A DNA stretch of 64,000 nucleotides from Nevskia sp. (lineage in GTDB: Bacteria > Pseudomonadota > Gammaproteobacteria > Nevskiales > Nevskiaceae), in contig JAKFUK010000001.1 in NCBI GenBank assembly GCA_021732745.1, forward strand, positions 384,931 to 448,930, written 5' to 3'. Of the stretch, positions 55,741-64,000 are shown piece after piece. How positions within the stretch are numbered: the stretch's first letter is position 1; each line of letters starts with the position of its first letter. Made by a program: the position numbers and the translations under genes. Under the pieces are notes generated by a model. It was not told the DNA's origin, did no database searches, and saw only the letters and a program-made list of their open reading frames with translations.

Positions 55741-58161
55741 GTGGTCCGGATCAGTCTCGACACCTGGCTGAGCAGCCTGCCGCTGCGCGACGACGGGCAT
55801 CTGCTGATCGGCGCGAGCGGCCATCTGCGCTTGTCGCCCGCCGAGCAGGCGTCGGTCACCCGCAAGCTGCGTGATGAGGCGCTGCCGGCGCTCATCGGCC
55901 GTGCTCGGCCGCGCCAGATCAGCCTGGTGACCGGCCTTGCTCCCGGGGCCGATCTGCTGTTCAAGCAGGTGATCAGCCAGTGGCTGGCCGAAGCCGGCAT
56001 CGCCTTCGACACCGTGGCCTTGCTGCCGGTGCCGGTGCCGGTGCTGATCGACGATTGGGTGGCGCATCTCGATCAGCAAGCAACGGCGCTGGCACCGGCG
56101 CAGATCGAGGCGGTGCGGGCCGATATCGACGCGCAACTGGCGCGCTGCGCGGTGATCGTTGATCTGGTGCCGGCCGGCATGGCCGATCCGCGTCTCGCCG
56201 ATGCGGCCTTCCGCCAGCGCCAGTACCGCCAGTTGGCTGCCTGTCTCGCCGAGCAGTCCGACCTGCTGCTGGCGATCCTGCGACCCGGGCACGCCGGCTT
56301 GCCGGGCGGCGTTGCCGAAGTGGTCGACTGGCGTCAGCGCCCAGCGCGAATTCCGGCCGAGTTTTCCACCCTGTACCTGCGCCGCCCAACCTCGGCCGGC
56401 CGCCCGCTGCTGATCATCGACCCCGCTGCGGGCGCGCCCGACACGGCACCAGACCGCGAAGACCCGCTGCTCAAGGCGCTCGCCGCCTGCCGCGCAGCGC
56501 TGAAAGCCGGCAACTATCTGCTTTGTCACGATCTGGCAGCCCGGGCCAAGGCTGAGGGTTTGCAGTCCCGCGAACTCGACTACGTGGCCCTGCTGTCGCT
56601 GGCCAACGCCGGCAGCACGCAACTGGCGATGCGCCGCTTTCGAGAGCTGGGGATCGGCAGCGGCGCTGACGATCACCGGCACGATGACTACGACATCGAG
56701 GAATGGTTGGCGCTGAAAGGCCGCCTGCTCAAGGATCTGGCGCTCGCCGCTGCACCGGATCGCGCCGCTGCGCTGTTCGTCGAAGCGGGACGGGTCTACG
56801 CCCAAGCCTTCGAGCATGCCGGTGGCTATTTTCCCGGCATCAACGCGGCCACCATGCTGCTGCTCGGCAAGCGCCCGGATGAAGCGCTGCCGCTGGCCCG
56901 GAAGGTGCTCGAAACGCTCGCTGCGATCGGCGACAGCGACCGTGACAACGAGCGCTATTACCAACGCGCCACCGAAGCCGAAGCGGCCCTGCTGCTCGGC
57001 GATGACGCCCGCGCCGGCATCGCCCTCGCCGCCGCCAGCGCCTGCATGCGCGGCAATGTCAACGCCCGCAGCCGCACCCGCGCCCAGCTTCGCCTGATCT
57101 GCCGTCAGCTCGGCCGCGATGAGCGCCTGCTTGATGCTCTGGCCTTGCCGCCGGTGCTGTATCTGCCGGAACGGCTGCCGGACGGCTTCACGATTGCGCA
57201 CCTGCCGAGCGAGGCGTCTTTCGTCTGCGGCGCGCTGAACGGCCCGCAGGAACTGGCGATCACCGAGCATTTCCTGGGCTGCGGCGTGCGGGTTCATCTG
57301 GTGCTGCCAGCGGCGCGCGAGCCCTTGCTCGCGCGCTGGCAACAACGCCACGGCCCCGATCAGGCCGAACGCCTCAGGCGCTGCCTGGACGACGACGTCG
57401 AATGCTCGATCGCCCAGGGCTTTCTCGACGACGAAGATCGCTGGTGCGCCGCCCACATCTCGGCGACCGCCTGCGGCCTGTCACGGCTGGAAGCGCGTAG
57501 GCTTGGCGCGCGCTGGCAGGCGCTCGGTGAAGACGAAACAGGCGACGGCAGCGCAGGCCCGCCGGCCGTCGACATTCCCGGGCGGCGCAGCCTGGCCGCC
57601 GACGGCACGCCGATCGCTCGCCGCTTCATCGGGACGCTGTTCGCCGATTTCGCAGGCTACAGCCGCATCAGCGACGCCGAACAGCCGATGTTCCAGAGCG
57701 CAATGATCGGCACCATCGCCGACGCCCTGCGCGAATACCGGGCGCAGATCCTGCTCCAGCACACCTGGGGCGATGCGGTGCATGTGGTGACGGTCGATGC
57801 CGAAACCGCAGCCCGGATCGCCGATCGCATTCACGGCATCGTCGAAGCCCGACGCGGCGAGCTGGGCGGCATGCTGGCGAAGCTCGAACTGCGGCTGTCC
57901 GCGCACTACGCGCCAGCCTACGAGGGCGTTGATCCGGTGGAAGGCACGCCCACCTACTTCGGCTCGCAGATGTCGTTTGCAGCGCGAATCGAACCGGTGA
58001 CGCCGCCCGGCATGATCTTCGTCACCGAAGCCTTTGCCGCACGTCTCATGCTCGAAGCGCCGGATCGCTATGCTGCTGAATACGCTGGGGAAATCGAACT
58101 GGCCAAGCGCTACGGCAAATACCGGCTGTATTCCTTGCGACGCGGCGACATCGGCATCTGA
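55741..58161 (+). CDS. SLOG / TPR-S-like / SLOG-like / class III nucleotide cyclase multidomain protein
   Basis: An 806-aa cytoplasmic signalling protein; GTG start five bases after the Smr stop. N-terminal Rossmann domain of SLOG type: LLIGASGHLRLSP, ISLVTGLAPGADLLFKQ, and AEQSDLLLAILRPGHAGLPGGVAEVVDW (about 20-210). Helical repeats of the TPR-S/TRAFs-binding type follow (about 240-460, ALKAGNYLLCHDLAARAKAE, VYAQAFEHAGGYFPGINAATM). A second SLOG-like segment reads SFVCGALNGPQELAITEHFLGCGVRVHLVLP (about 495-525). The C-terminus is a class III cyclase domain (about 620-790): metal Asp in TLFADFAGYSRI and WGDAVHVV; transition-state Arg in SFAARIEP, but the Lys is missing and Asn is Ser. A sensor that makes or binds a cyclic nucleotide is inferred. 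Confidence 0.85.
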   Translation: MVRISLDTWLSSLPLRDDGHLLIGASGHLRLSPAEQASVTRKLRDEALPALIGRARPRQISLVTGLAPGADLLFKQVISQWLAEAGIAFDTVALLPVPVPVLIDDWVAHLDQQATALAPAQIEAVRADIDAQLARCAVIVDLVPAGMADPRLADAAFRQRQYRQLAACLAEQSDLLLAILRPGHAGLPGGVAEVVDWRQRPARIPAEFSTLYLRRPTSAGRPLLIIDPAAGAPDTAPDREDPLLKALAACRAALKAGNYLLCHDLAARAKAEGLQSRELDYVALLSLANAGSTQLAMRRFRELGIGSGADDHRHDDYDIEEWLALKGRLLKDLALAAAPDRAAALFVEAGRVYAQAFEHAGGYFPGINAATMLLLGKRPDEALPLARKVLETLAAIGDSDRDNERYYQRATEAEAALLLGDDARAGIALAAASACMRGNVNARSRTRAQLRLICRQLGRDERLLDALALPPVLYLPERLPDGFTIAHLPSEASFVCGALNGPQELAITEHFLGCGVRVHLVLPAAREPLLARWQQRHGPDQAERLRRCLDDDVECSIAQGFLDDEDRWCAAHISATACGLSRLEARRLGARWQALGEDETGDGSAGPPAVDIPGRRSLAADGTPIARRFIGTLFADFAGYSRISDAEQPMFQSAMIGTIADALREYRAQILLQHTWGDAVHVVTVDAETAARIADRIHGIVEARRGELGGMLAKLELRLSAHYAPAYEGVDPVEGTPTYFGSQMSFAARIEPVTPPGMIFVTEAFAARLMLEAPDRYAAEYAGEIELAKRYGKYRLYSLRRGDIGI

Positions 58162-58216
58162 AGCCAGCGTTCACGGTGAGCCGGCAACGCCGACCCACCG
58201 TGACCCAAGTCCTGCC

Positions 58217-60454
58217 TTACTGCGACAGCACGCTCACGTCGTCGACCACGAACGAGGTTTGCAGGGTCGAGCCCTCGGTGCCGGTGAAGAACAGGTTCAC
58301 CGTCTGGCCGCGATAGGCGTTCAGGTTGAAGCTGCGCTGCACGTAGCTGGCCCCGGCATTGAGGTTGGAGTACGTGCCGAGCGTGGCCAGCACGGTGCCG
58401 GCGGTGTTGCGCACCTGCACGCTCATGTTGTCCCAGGCGGTGGTGGTGGTGGTTTCCGCCGTGTCGATGCGCAGCCAGAAGCTGAATGTGACATTGCTCG
58501 CCGCCGCCGGAATCGCCACGTTGCGGCTCATGGTTTCGGTGGTCGACACGGCATTGCCGAGCAGCCAGGCCTTCCAGGTACCGGTGCGCGCCGGGCGTGC
58601 GGTGGAGCTGGTGATGACGCCGGTGGTGGCCGTCCAGCCGGTGGTGCCGCTTTCAAAGCCACCGTTGGTCAGCAGCTCGGTCGGGGCGGCACCCGCCGTC
58701 TGATTGACCCAGATCGGTGCCGACCACAGGATCGTGCCGTTGTTCTGGGTGATGCGCGCATAGAAGAAATGCGCGCCCACGGTCGGCGTCAGAGTGGTGG
58801 TCGCCGTCGTCGACAACTGGGTCACCGTGCCATTGCGGCCCGGCACGCCCCGGAAGATCTGGATCTGCGAGGCACTGCGGCCGGCACCCGGCGCGTAGTT
58901 GACGGTCAAGGTCAGCGGGCCGGAATTGCTGAAAGTTTCACCCATCAGGCGGCCGTTGGCGGTCAGGGCGATCTGCGAGGTGCGATCGGTGGACGCATAC
59001 ACGCGGCGAGCGCGCAGGGCTGCGACAAAGCTGGCCTGGGTCAGCGCCGTGCCATTGGGCAGCAGCACACCGGTGCGATTGGTGTAGCTGGCGCTCCAGT
59101 TGGCGCAGTGGTTGTCCTGGTTGGTGCTGAAGGCAACGTGAAAGCCACGTTCCAGCAGCGCGTTGCAAGCGCCTTCATAGCTCGAACGACCGGTTTCGGT
59201 TTCGCTGGTGTTGGTCGAGAACGCCGAGCTGTTCAGCACTTCGCACAAGACCATCGCGTTGTCGCCATCGGCCGTGTAGGCCAGCGCCGTGCCGCCGATC
59301 TGGAACTGCCCGGAGGTCGCCGGATGGTTGAACTGGCCGATCCAGCCACGGCTGCGCATCAGGGTGTACAGCGCCTGGTAGTTGCCCTGCTGGGTGAAGG
59401 TGTTGCCGATCAACTGGCCGCTGGAATTCGATTCCCAGGCCAGCAGTTCGTTGGAATTGAAGATGTTGAGATGGCCGCCGTTGTTGATCACGCCCCATTC
59501 CATGCCGTAAACGCCGAGAAAGCCGGGGTTTGCGCTGTTGAACGAAGTTGCCGCCGACAAGCCGGACTGGTAGCGATTGATCGCCGTCGTCGGGTTGGCA
59601 GAGGCATTGGTACCGGTCGAACCGTCGGCGTAGTGGTTGTGCTCGGTCACCGCGAGGATGTTGGTATTGCGGCCGCGCGAATAGGTGAACGCATCGGCCG
59701 GGCCGAAAGCGCCGGCCTGCGGGGCCTGCGAGCTGGTGCAGTTGGTCAGCGCGCCACCACCGTCGCTGTGATTGGCCTGGCTGTGCAGGTTGGCGAGATA
59801 CACCGTGTACGGCAGGCCGCCCGGTGCCGGTGCTGACGCCTGGGTGGTGAAGTTGTCGGCCGCAAGCTTCGCGCTCTCAGCCTTGGTCGGCTCGGCCGCT
59901 TCAAGCACCGGACGCTCGTTGTCGGCAAAGGCCATCGCCGGCATCGGCGTGATCTTCGCCGGAGCGACATTGCCGACTTCGATCGACCACTCCTGCTGCT
60001 GCGCATCGCCCGCAGCCAATGCGTCGTCGACACGCTTGTCGCCGAAGCCGAGCACGGTCAGGCCGAGCTTGCCGGTGTCGAGGGCAGTGGAGGTCAGACG
60101 GAAGCGGTAATGACCGTCCGGCAACAAGCCGTTGCGCGGGTCGCGCTCGTACCAGCTGACGATCTCGTCGGAGCGGCCACCACTGAGCCGGGTATCGCCG
60201 CGCCAGGTCCGGATCACCCGGTCGCGGCTGCCGAGCAGTTCCAGACGCCAGACCGCGACGGTCTTGTCGACGGCACCGGGAAAGCGGAATTGCAGTTCCA
60301 CATCGCGACGGCCGTTGGCATCGGCGCGATACGGCGCGGCGAGCATGGCGTCGAACTCGAAATGGTCGACGAAATTCTCGGCAACGGCAGTGAACGACAC
60401 GGCAGCTGTGAAGGTCGCGCAGCACAACGTCAGCGCCCTGAGCGCAGTCCTCAT
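58217..60454 (-). CDS. Secreted PHP-fold metallohydrolase (CehA/McbA-like) with C-terminal carbohydrate-binding-like module
   Basis: A 745-aa exported protein; signal [21 protein letters not shown]. After an N-terminal beta domain ([19 protein letters not shown]) a PHP-type phosphoesterase fold is visible: [40 protein letters not shown] and NQDNHCANW, supplying His and Asp metal ligands. The C-terminal 150 residues are a jelly-roll ([16 protein letters not shown] ... [11 protein letters not shown]) of the CBM/discoidin-like type. The substrate is unknown; secreted PHP proteins of this class often hydrolyse phosphoesters or carbamates. It converges on the cyclase gene. Confidence 0.85.
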   Translation of the reverse strand: MRTALRALTLCCATFTAAVSFTAVAENFVDHFEFDAMLAAPYRADANGRRDVELQFRFPGAVDKTVAVWRLELLGSRDRVIRTWRGDTRLSGGRSDEIVSWYERDPRNGLLPDGHYRFRLTSTALDTGKLGLTVLGFGDKRVDDALAAGDAQQQEWSIEVGNVAPAKITPMPAMAFADNERPVLEAAEPTKAESAKLAADNFTTQASAPAPGGLPYTVYLANLHSQANHSDGGGALTNCTSSQAPQAGAFGPADAFTYSRGRNTNILAVTEHNHYADGSTGTNASANPTTAINRYQSGLSAATSFNSANPGFLGVYGMEWGVINNGGHLNIFNSNELLAWESNSSGQLIGNTFTQQGNYQALYTLMRSRGWIGQFNHPATSGQFQIGGTALAYTADGDNAMVLCEVLNSSAFSTNTSETETGRSSYEGACNALLERGFHVAFSTNQDNHCANWSASYTNRTGVLLPNGTALTQASFVAALRARRVYASTDRTSQIALTANGRLMGETFSNSGPLTLTVNYAPGAGRSASQIQIFRGVPGRNGTVTQLSTTATTTLTPTVGAHFFYARITQNNGTILWSAPIWVNQTAGAAPTELLTNGGFESGTTGWTATTGVITSSTARPARTGTWKAWLLGNAVSTTETMSRNVAIPAAASNVTFSFWLRIDTAETTTTTAWDNMSVQVRNTAGTVLATLGTYSNLNAGASYVQRSFNLNAYRGQTVNLFFTGTEGSTLQTSFVVDDVSVLSQ

Positions 60455-60577
60455 GAAAACTCTCCGATCTGGTTATTGGATGTTCGCCACCGGACGGTGG
60501 CAAGCAACCAATAGGCCAGACGAAGGCGTCAGGGTCATTGCACGAACGCAAGACTTGCGTTCGGCATTGATCCGGGT

Positions 60578-60997
60578 TCAGACCTTGTTGAATCTTGTCC
60601 CGGTTCGCACTCGCACCCGCACCGCGGCCGCACGGCGGGAATGACTGCCGCGATGGCTGCGGGCGCTGGCCGGCACCCGTTCCTGGATCAGCTTCAGCAC
60701 GCTGCGCGCCACCTGATCCGCCATTGTCGGCGTGGCCACGATGGCGATCTCGTGCAGGCGGCTGGCGCCAGCTTCGGTCAGCGACCAGGCGGTATCACCG
60801 GCTGGCACCAGACTTTCGGCGGTGGTCAACAGATCCAGCGCCAGATACAAATCGGTGTGACGCAAGCCGGTCATTCGCCATTCACCACGCAGGGCGTCCA
60901 GTTCGACCGGCTTGCCGGCTTCGGCATGCAGGGCGCTCAAGACATCATAGAGCGCGTATTCGAAGATGCTGTCATCGAGTCTGAGCATGATGTTCAT
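60578..60997 (-). CDS. Small winged-helix-like protein
   Basis: Not recognised as a named family. The 139-aa frame has a well-formed helical N-terminal half (FEYALYDVLSALHAEAGKPV, LDALRGEWRMTGLRHTDLYLALDLLTTAES, WSLTEAGASRLHEI) that reads like a winged helix-turn-helix with the wing at DTAWSLTEAG, and a basic tail (RGSHSRRAAAVRVRVRTG). It could be a small regulator of the PHP gene, which starts 124 bp downstream on the same strand. The ribosome-binding site is weak. Confidence 0.55.
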   Translation of the reverse strand: MNIMLRLDDSIFEYALYDVLSALHAEAGKPVELDALRGEWRMTGLRHTDLYLALDLLTTAESLVPAGDTAWSLTEAGASRLHEIAIVATPTMADQVARSVLKLIQERVPASARSHRGSHSRRAAAVRVRVRTGTRFNKV

Positions 60998-61271
60998 CCA
61001 GTTGTTGTCCGGTTGTTGGTGCTATCGGCTGCTGACCGGAACTCCGGATGTTCCAATCATTGATTTGTACCCGAGTGGTACAAGACAGCCGACAGGCGGC
61101 GAAATTCGCTTGTTTGGACTGTACGCCTGATACGGTCGAATTTAAGTCAGGAACGCTGAACAAAGGCTTAAAAGGGTGAACTGATTCACAAGTTCCATTC
61201 AAATTACCGAGTCTGTCGTCAGCTTCGTTCAAAAGTTAAACTTCACTTCCAGACCACCCAGGGGACCCCTG

Positions 61272-62054
61272 ATGATTCTTGATTCATCCGTTGCCGCAGT
61301 CGTGACCGGCGGTGCTTCCGGCCTTGGCGAAGCCACCGCCCGCAAGCTCGCATCGCTCGGCGTGAAAGTCGCCATCTTCGACATGAACGATGTGCGCGGC
61401 GAAGCGCTGGCTGCCGAACTCGGCGGCGTGTTCTGCAAGGTCAACGTGACTTCAGATGCCGATGTCGATGCCGGCTTTGCAAAAGCCCGCGCGGCCCACG
61501 GCCAGGAACGCATCCTGGTCAATTGCGCCGGCATCGCCACGGCTGCCAAAACCGCCGGATTCGACAAGAAGACTGGCGAAATCAAGCATTTCGCGCTCGA
61601 TCAGTGGGAAAAGACCATCCAGATCAACCTGATCGGCACCTTCCGCTGCATCGCCAAGGCCGCCGCCGGCATGATTACGGCGACGCCGCTGGAGCACGGC
61701 GAGCGCGGCGTGGTCATCAATACCGCGTCGGTTGCAGCCCAGGACGGCCAGATCGGCCAGTCGGCGTATTCGGCCTCGAAGGCCGGCGTGGTCGGCATGA
61801 CCCTGCCGATCGCCCGCGACCTGATGAACGAAGGCGTGCGCGTCAACACCATCCTGCCGGGCATCTTCATGACCCCGATGATGGCGGGCATGCCGCAAAA
61901 CGTGCAGGACGCCCTCGCCGCCTCGGTGCCGTTCCCGAAGCGCCTGGGCTCGCCTGCCGAGTACGCCTCGCTGGTCGTTGAAATGTGCTCGAACGGCTAC
62001 TTCAACGGCGAGTGCGTGCGGCTGGACGGCGCGATCCGGATGGCGCCGCGCTGA
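61272..62054 (+). CDS. Short-chain dehydrogenase (3-hydroxyacyl-CoA / 17-beta-HSD type 10-like)
   Basis: A 260-aa NAD-dependent SDR oxidoreductase. Cofactor site VVTGGASGLGEATARKLASLG, acidic FDMND selecting NAD, NCAG in ILVNCAGIATAAK, catalytic Ser in INTASVAAQDG, and YSASKAGVVGMTLPIARDL with the Tyr and Lys. The insert AAKTAGFDKKTGEIKHFALD and PGIFMTPMMAGMPQNVQDAL match the type-2 3-hydroxyacyl-CoA dehydrogenases (HSD17B10-like) of fatty-acid or steroid degradation. It stands alone, followed by a strong terminator. Confidence 0.92.
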   Translation: MILDSSVAAVVTGGASGLGEATARKLASLGVKVAIFDMNDVRGEALAAELGGVFCKVNVTSDADVDAGFAKARAAHGQERILVNCAGIATAAKTAGFDKKTGEIKHFALDQWEKTIQINLIGTFRCIAKAAAGMITATPLEHGERGVVINTASVAAQDGQIGQSAYSASKAGVVGMTLPIARDLMNEGVRVNTILPGIFMTPMMAGMPQNVQDALAASVPFPKRLGSPAEYASLVVEMCSNGYFNGECVRLDGAIRMAPR

Positions 62055-62071
62055 GCTTCTGAACGGCGATT

Positions 62072-62110
62072 TTCACGCGGAGGACGCTGAGACGCAGAGA
62101 AAAGCGAAAG
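62072..62110. repeat. Half copy of the 40.7-kb-type repeat end
   Basis: TTCACGCGGAGGACGCTGAGACGCAGAGAA-like sequence (in blocks CACGCGGAGGACGC and GACGCAGAGAA) resembles the ends of the elements at 40740 and 42691, without a matching second arm. It lies just after the SDR stop. Confidence 0.55.
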
Positions 62111-62118
62111 ATGAGGTG

Positions 62119-62162
62119 AAAAAGCCTGCGACGGAGTGATCTGTTGCGGGCTTTTCTTTTAA
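62119..62162 (+). terminator. Rho-independent terminator after SDR gene
   Basis: A 12-bp stem with two G-U pairs, AAAGCCTGCGAC (62121-62132) with GTTGCGGGCTTT (62143-62154), then TTCTTTT. It lies 67 bp after the stop. Confidence 0.88.
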
Positions 62163-62294
62163 TCGTTACGTCATGACGATCAGTGATCAAAGTAGCGTGC
62201 GTTTTGCGCACAAAGTATCAAGATTGGCATTGAGTCATGAGGTAATCGTGCGCGGAACGCGGGTCGTGACTCAGTTTGAAATGTGGTCGTGACA

Positions 62295-62388
62295 TTTCGC
62301 ACGAAGCACACAAAGAACACGAAGAAAATCAATCCAATACCATCAGGTTGACGTCGTTCTTGGTGGTCTTTGTGTACTTCGTGCGAAA
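62295..62388. repeat. Inverted-repeat element, second sequence family
   Basis: Left arm TTTCGCACGAAG-C-ACACAAAGAAC pairs with right arm GTCTTTGTGTACTTCGTGCGAAA at 22 of 23 positions, with about 45 bp between. It lies in the otherwise empty 380-bp stretch between the SDR gene and the small gene at 62435. No coding sequence is seen in that stretch. Confidence 0.8.
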
Positions 62389-62434
62389 CCGCTTCATTGC
62401 AATTTCAAAGTGATGCACTGCCGGAACGCGCGCT

Positions 62435-62614
62435 ATGAAGCTTGCTGTCTTCCAACGGACCGACGCCATGCCCGAAATCAGTTGCCAAACCATGGTGCTC
62501 GCCGTTCAGGCAATTGCTTCAGAAGTGCGTTCGCTGCGAGAGGCGCTCGCTCGTGATGACGGAATTGAAGCAGAGCCCGAGGACTATCAGCTCGGTAGGG
62601 CGGGAAAGCCGTAG
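62435..62614 (+). CDS. Small protein, 59 aa, C-terminus probably cut by a repeat
   Basis: The frame MKLAVFQRTDAMPEISCQTM ... VRSLREALARDDGIEAEPEDYQLGRAGKP has a coding look: amphipathic helices and an acidic stretch EAEPEDYQ of the sort found in small cytosolic hypothetical proteins of this clade. The last residues LGRAGKP and the stop come from the left arm of an inverted-repeat element (62595-62609), which suggests that insertion replaced the original C-terminus. It may be a degraded gene. No clear ribosome-binding site. Confidence 0.45.
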   Translation: MKLAVFQRTDAMPEISCQTMVLAVQAIASEVRSLREALARDDGIEAEPEDYQLGRAGKP

Positions 62615-62695
62615 GCGCATCCCGCCTTCCGCAGCTAGGTGCATTACTGCGTGGCGGGATGCGCGGCCATACTGCCGGCCGCTTTCCCGCCCTAC
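62595..62695. repeat. Nested inverted-repeat element
   Basis: Outer arms GTAGGGCGGGAAAGC (62595-62609) and its exact complement (62681-62695); inner arms GGCGCATCCCGCC (62614-62626) and GGCGGGATGCGC (62653-62664). It overlaps the end of the 59-aa gene. Confidence 0.85.
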
Positions 62696-62738
62696 GTTTG
62701 GAGGAGCGTCGCCGTCCGGATGAATCCGGACCTACGGG

Positions 62739-63791
62739 TCATCGCCCGCCGATCAACGGCAGCAGCAGCGCCGGGTCCGGCAAGGTCAGGCCGATGTGCT
62801 TGGCCACACCATCCAGCTTCGATCGTGCGCCGGCTTCCAGTTGCGTCAGCAGCAGGATCACCGGGCGGATGTCCGGCAGGCGGAAGACCGCGAGGACGAT
62901 GTCGGCAAAGATGGTGTCGTCCTGGATCACGGGCAGGTTGATCACCCGCTTCTGCTGGCGCTGATCCATCCGGGCGACGATCGGCAGCAACACATCCCAG
63001 CGGCCGATAGCCTGGGTGTTCTTGACGATGTTGTTCAGCGCACTTTCCGGCAGTTCGCCGGTGATCGCGGCGAGCTTCTGCTGAAGCGCGACATCGACAC
63101 CGGAAATCAGCGCCAGCGCCTCCGCCCACAGCTCCGATGATCCGGTTGCCGCATGGCTGACCACGGCTTGCAGGCGTTCTGGTGCGATGCGGGCGACGAT
63201 GTCGCCGAGCCGCTCGGTGCTTTCGGCAAAGAATGCGATGTGCAGCAGCTTGGCATCGTCGGTGATCGCGTCGACCACGGTTCGGATCGCGTCGAGCGCG
63301 ATCAGGTCGATGAAGCGGCCCATGGTCACGTATTCGCCGCGCTGGGCGAGTTCGCGGGCGATGGCGACCACCAGCCGCAGCGGGAACTTGCCAATCAGTT
63401 CCTGCGCCGAGCGCGGATCGAGTTCGATGCAGGCATCGACCAGGAACGGCAGCTTGAGCTTCTCGGCGATCTCGATCGCCCGCGCCGCCGGCACCAGACC
63501 GCAGACCCGGGCGCACAGCAGCGGGCCGATGAAGCGCTCGATGATCAGCACCAGAATCGGCACCGGCAACAGGCGGCTGGCGGTCGCCATGTTGGTGAAA
63601 CGCTTGCGATCGGCATCGAACATCGCCGCCGTCGCCTGCTCGCGCAGCGCCCGGATCAGCGGCGCTTCGAGCTTGCCGAGCCAGGCCAGCGAGTCGTCCT
63701 CGACCCGGCACAGCCGCGCCAGCTTGATGATCTCCGCCCGCTGCGCCAGCGACAGCGCCGTCAGCGCCGCTTTCGTCGTACTCATCGCCAT
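62739..63791 (-). CDS. Helical-repeat protein of unknown function
   Basis: Not recognised. The 350-aa product (ATG 63791, in a TGATG overlap with the gene upstream) is almost wholly alpha-helical with repeated motifs such as ELIGKFPLRLVVAIARELAQRGEY, LGDIVARIAPERLQAVVSHA and LNNIVKNTQAIGRWDVLLPIVARM, in the manner of HEAT-like or DUF2336-like solenoids. No signal peptide, membrane segment or catalytic motif is visible. The coupling with the upstream partial gene suggests that the two products work together. Confidence 0.75.
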   Translation of the reverse strand: MAMSTTKAALTALSLAQRAEIIKLARLCRVEDDSLAWLGKLEAPLIRALREQATAAMFDADRKRFTNMATASRLLPVPILVLIIERFIGPLLCARVCGLVPAARAIEIAEKLKLPFLVDACIELDPRSAQELIGKFPLRLVVAIARELAQRGEYVTMGRFIDLIALDAIRTVVDAITDDAKLLHIAFFAESTERLGDIVARIAPERLQAVVSHAATGSSELWAEALALISGVDVALQQKLAAITGELPESALNNIVKNTQAIGRWDVLLPIVARMDQRQQKRVINLPVIQDDTIFADIVLAVFRLPDIRPVILLLTQLEAGARSKLDGVAKHIGLTLPDPALLLPLIGGR

Positions 63792-64000
63792 CACAAATCC
63801 AGGATCTTGCGAACCGCGCCGCGCAACAGCAGCGGGACATGGCTCAGCGATTCGGTGAGGGCGATATCCACCTGCGCTTTCTGACGCTGCTTGGCCTCGG
63901 TCAGCAAGGTCGCCAGTTTCGCCAGCTCCGCCGGTTCAAGCGTGTCGAGCCCGGCGGGCGGCGGCCGATCCAGCGCCGCCCGCAAGGCATTCAGCGAAGC
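63791..64000 (-). CDS. C-terminal part of a gene running off the window
   Basis: The frame is open to the window end (at least 69 residues: ... LNALRAALDRPPPAGLDTLE ... PLLLRGAVRKILDL) and stops at 63791-63793, overlapping the next ATG. It is helical and charged (AELAKLATLLTEAKQRQKAQV). The family cannot be named from this fragment. Confidence 0.6.
   Translation of the reverse strand, partial: ASLNALRAALDRPPPAGLDTLEPAELAKLATLLTEAKQRQKAQVDIALTESLSHVPLLLRGAVRKILDL

Overview
The window is high-GC chromosomal DNA of a gammaproteobacterium. Several conserved gene orders point that way: gloB / yafS-like methyltransferase / rnhA / dnaQ, tig-clpP-clpX-lon-hupB-ppiD with tRNA-Val and tRNA-Asp, surE-pcm-DedA-nlpD, and aminotransferase-hom-thrC. 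The total content would fit the Xanthomonadales/Nevskiales area, but this is an inference from gene order and base composition, not from a marker gene.

Layout. 1-3.7 kb: end of a diguanylate cyclase, then dnaQ-rnhA-methyltransferase divergent from gloB. 3.8-13.0 kb: one tightly coupled nine-gene operon coding for a cell-envelope machine: a small exported protein, three TPR proteins (two of them lipoproteins), a proline-rich exported protein, a TolQ/MotA-like channel, two ExbD/TolR proteins and a TonB-like AgmX/PglI-type protein. It resembles the Agl/Glt systems known from Myxococcus. 13-26 kb: fabI, a secreted subtilase, a dicarboxylate symporter, and the ppiD / tRNA / hupB / lon / clpX / clpP / tig proteostasis block.

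26.15-35.45 kb: a 9.3 kb integrative element bounded by a 22-bp direct repeat of the 3' end of tRNA-Leu(TAG). Its tyrosine integrase lies beside the intact tRNA. The cargo looks defensive: a reverse transcriptase of non-retron type preceded by two 145-bp near-identical copies of a sequence with RNA-like structure, a serine recombinase, a single-chain MmeI-like (Type IIL) restriction-modification enzyme, a small Cys/His protein and a ParB-like protein. The RT plus duplicated putative RNA is the best candidate for an undescribed system.

35.5-50.1 kb: heme-type ABC importer genes (permease, ATPase), a large sensor with catalytically degenerate GGDEF and EAL domains, recJ, the threonine operon, and a TonB-dependent receptor followed by a TonB-like protein. 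50.2-52.2 kb: a lower-GC island with an exported-looking protein carrying a C-terminal SxGC motif and an SH3-type lipoprotein. 52.3-55.7 kb: nlpD, DedA, pcm, surE and a divergent Smr-domain gene. 55.7-58.2 kb: an 806-aa protein that reads as SLOG / TPR-S-like / second SLOG-like / class III cyclase, a probable nucleotide-signalling protein. 58.2-64 kb: a secreted PHP-type metallohydrolase, a small winged-helix-like protein, a short-chain dehydrogenase, a small truncated gene and two coupled genes of unknown function running off the window.

Long inverted-repeat elements of several families are scattered through intergenic spaces from 40.7 kb onward. Coordinates of starts were adjusted using ribosome-binding sites, signal peptides and family alignment remembered from general knowledge; no database search was possible.
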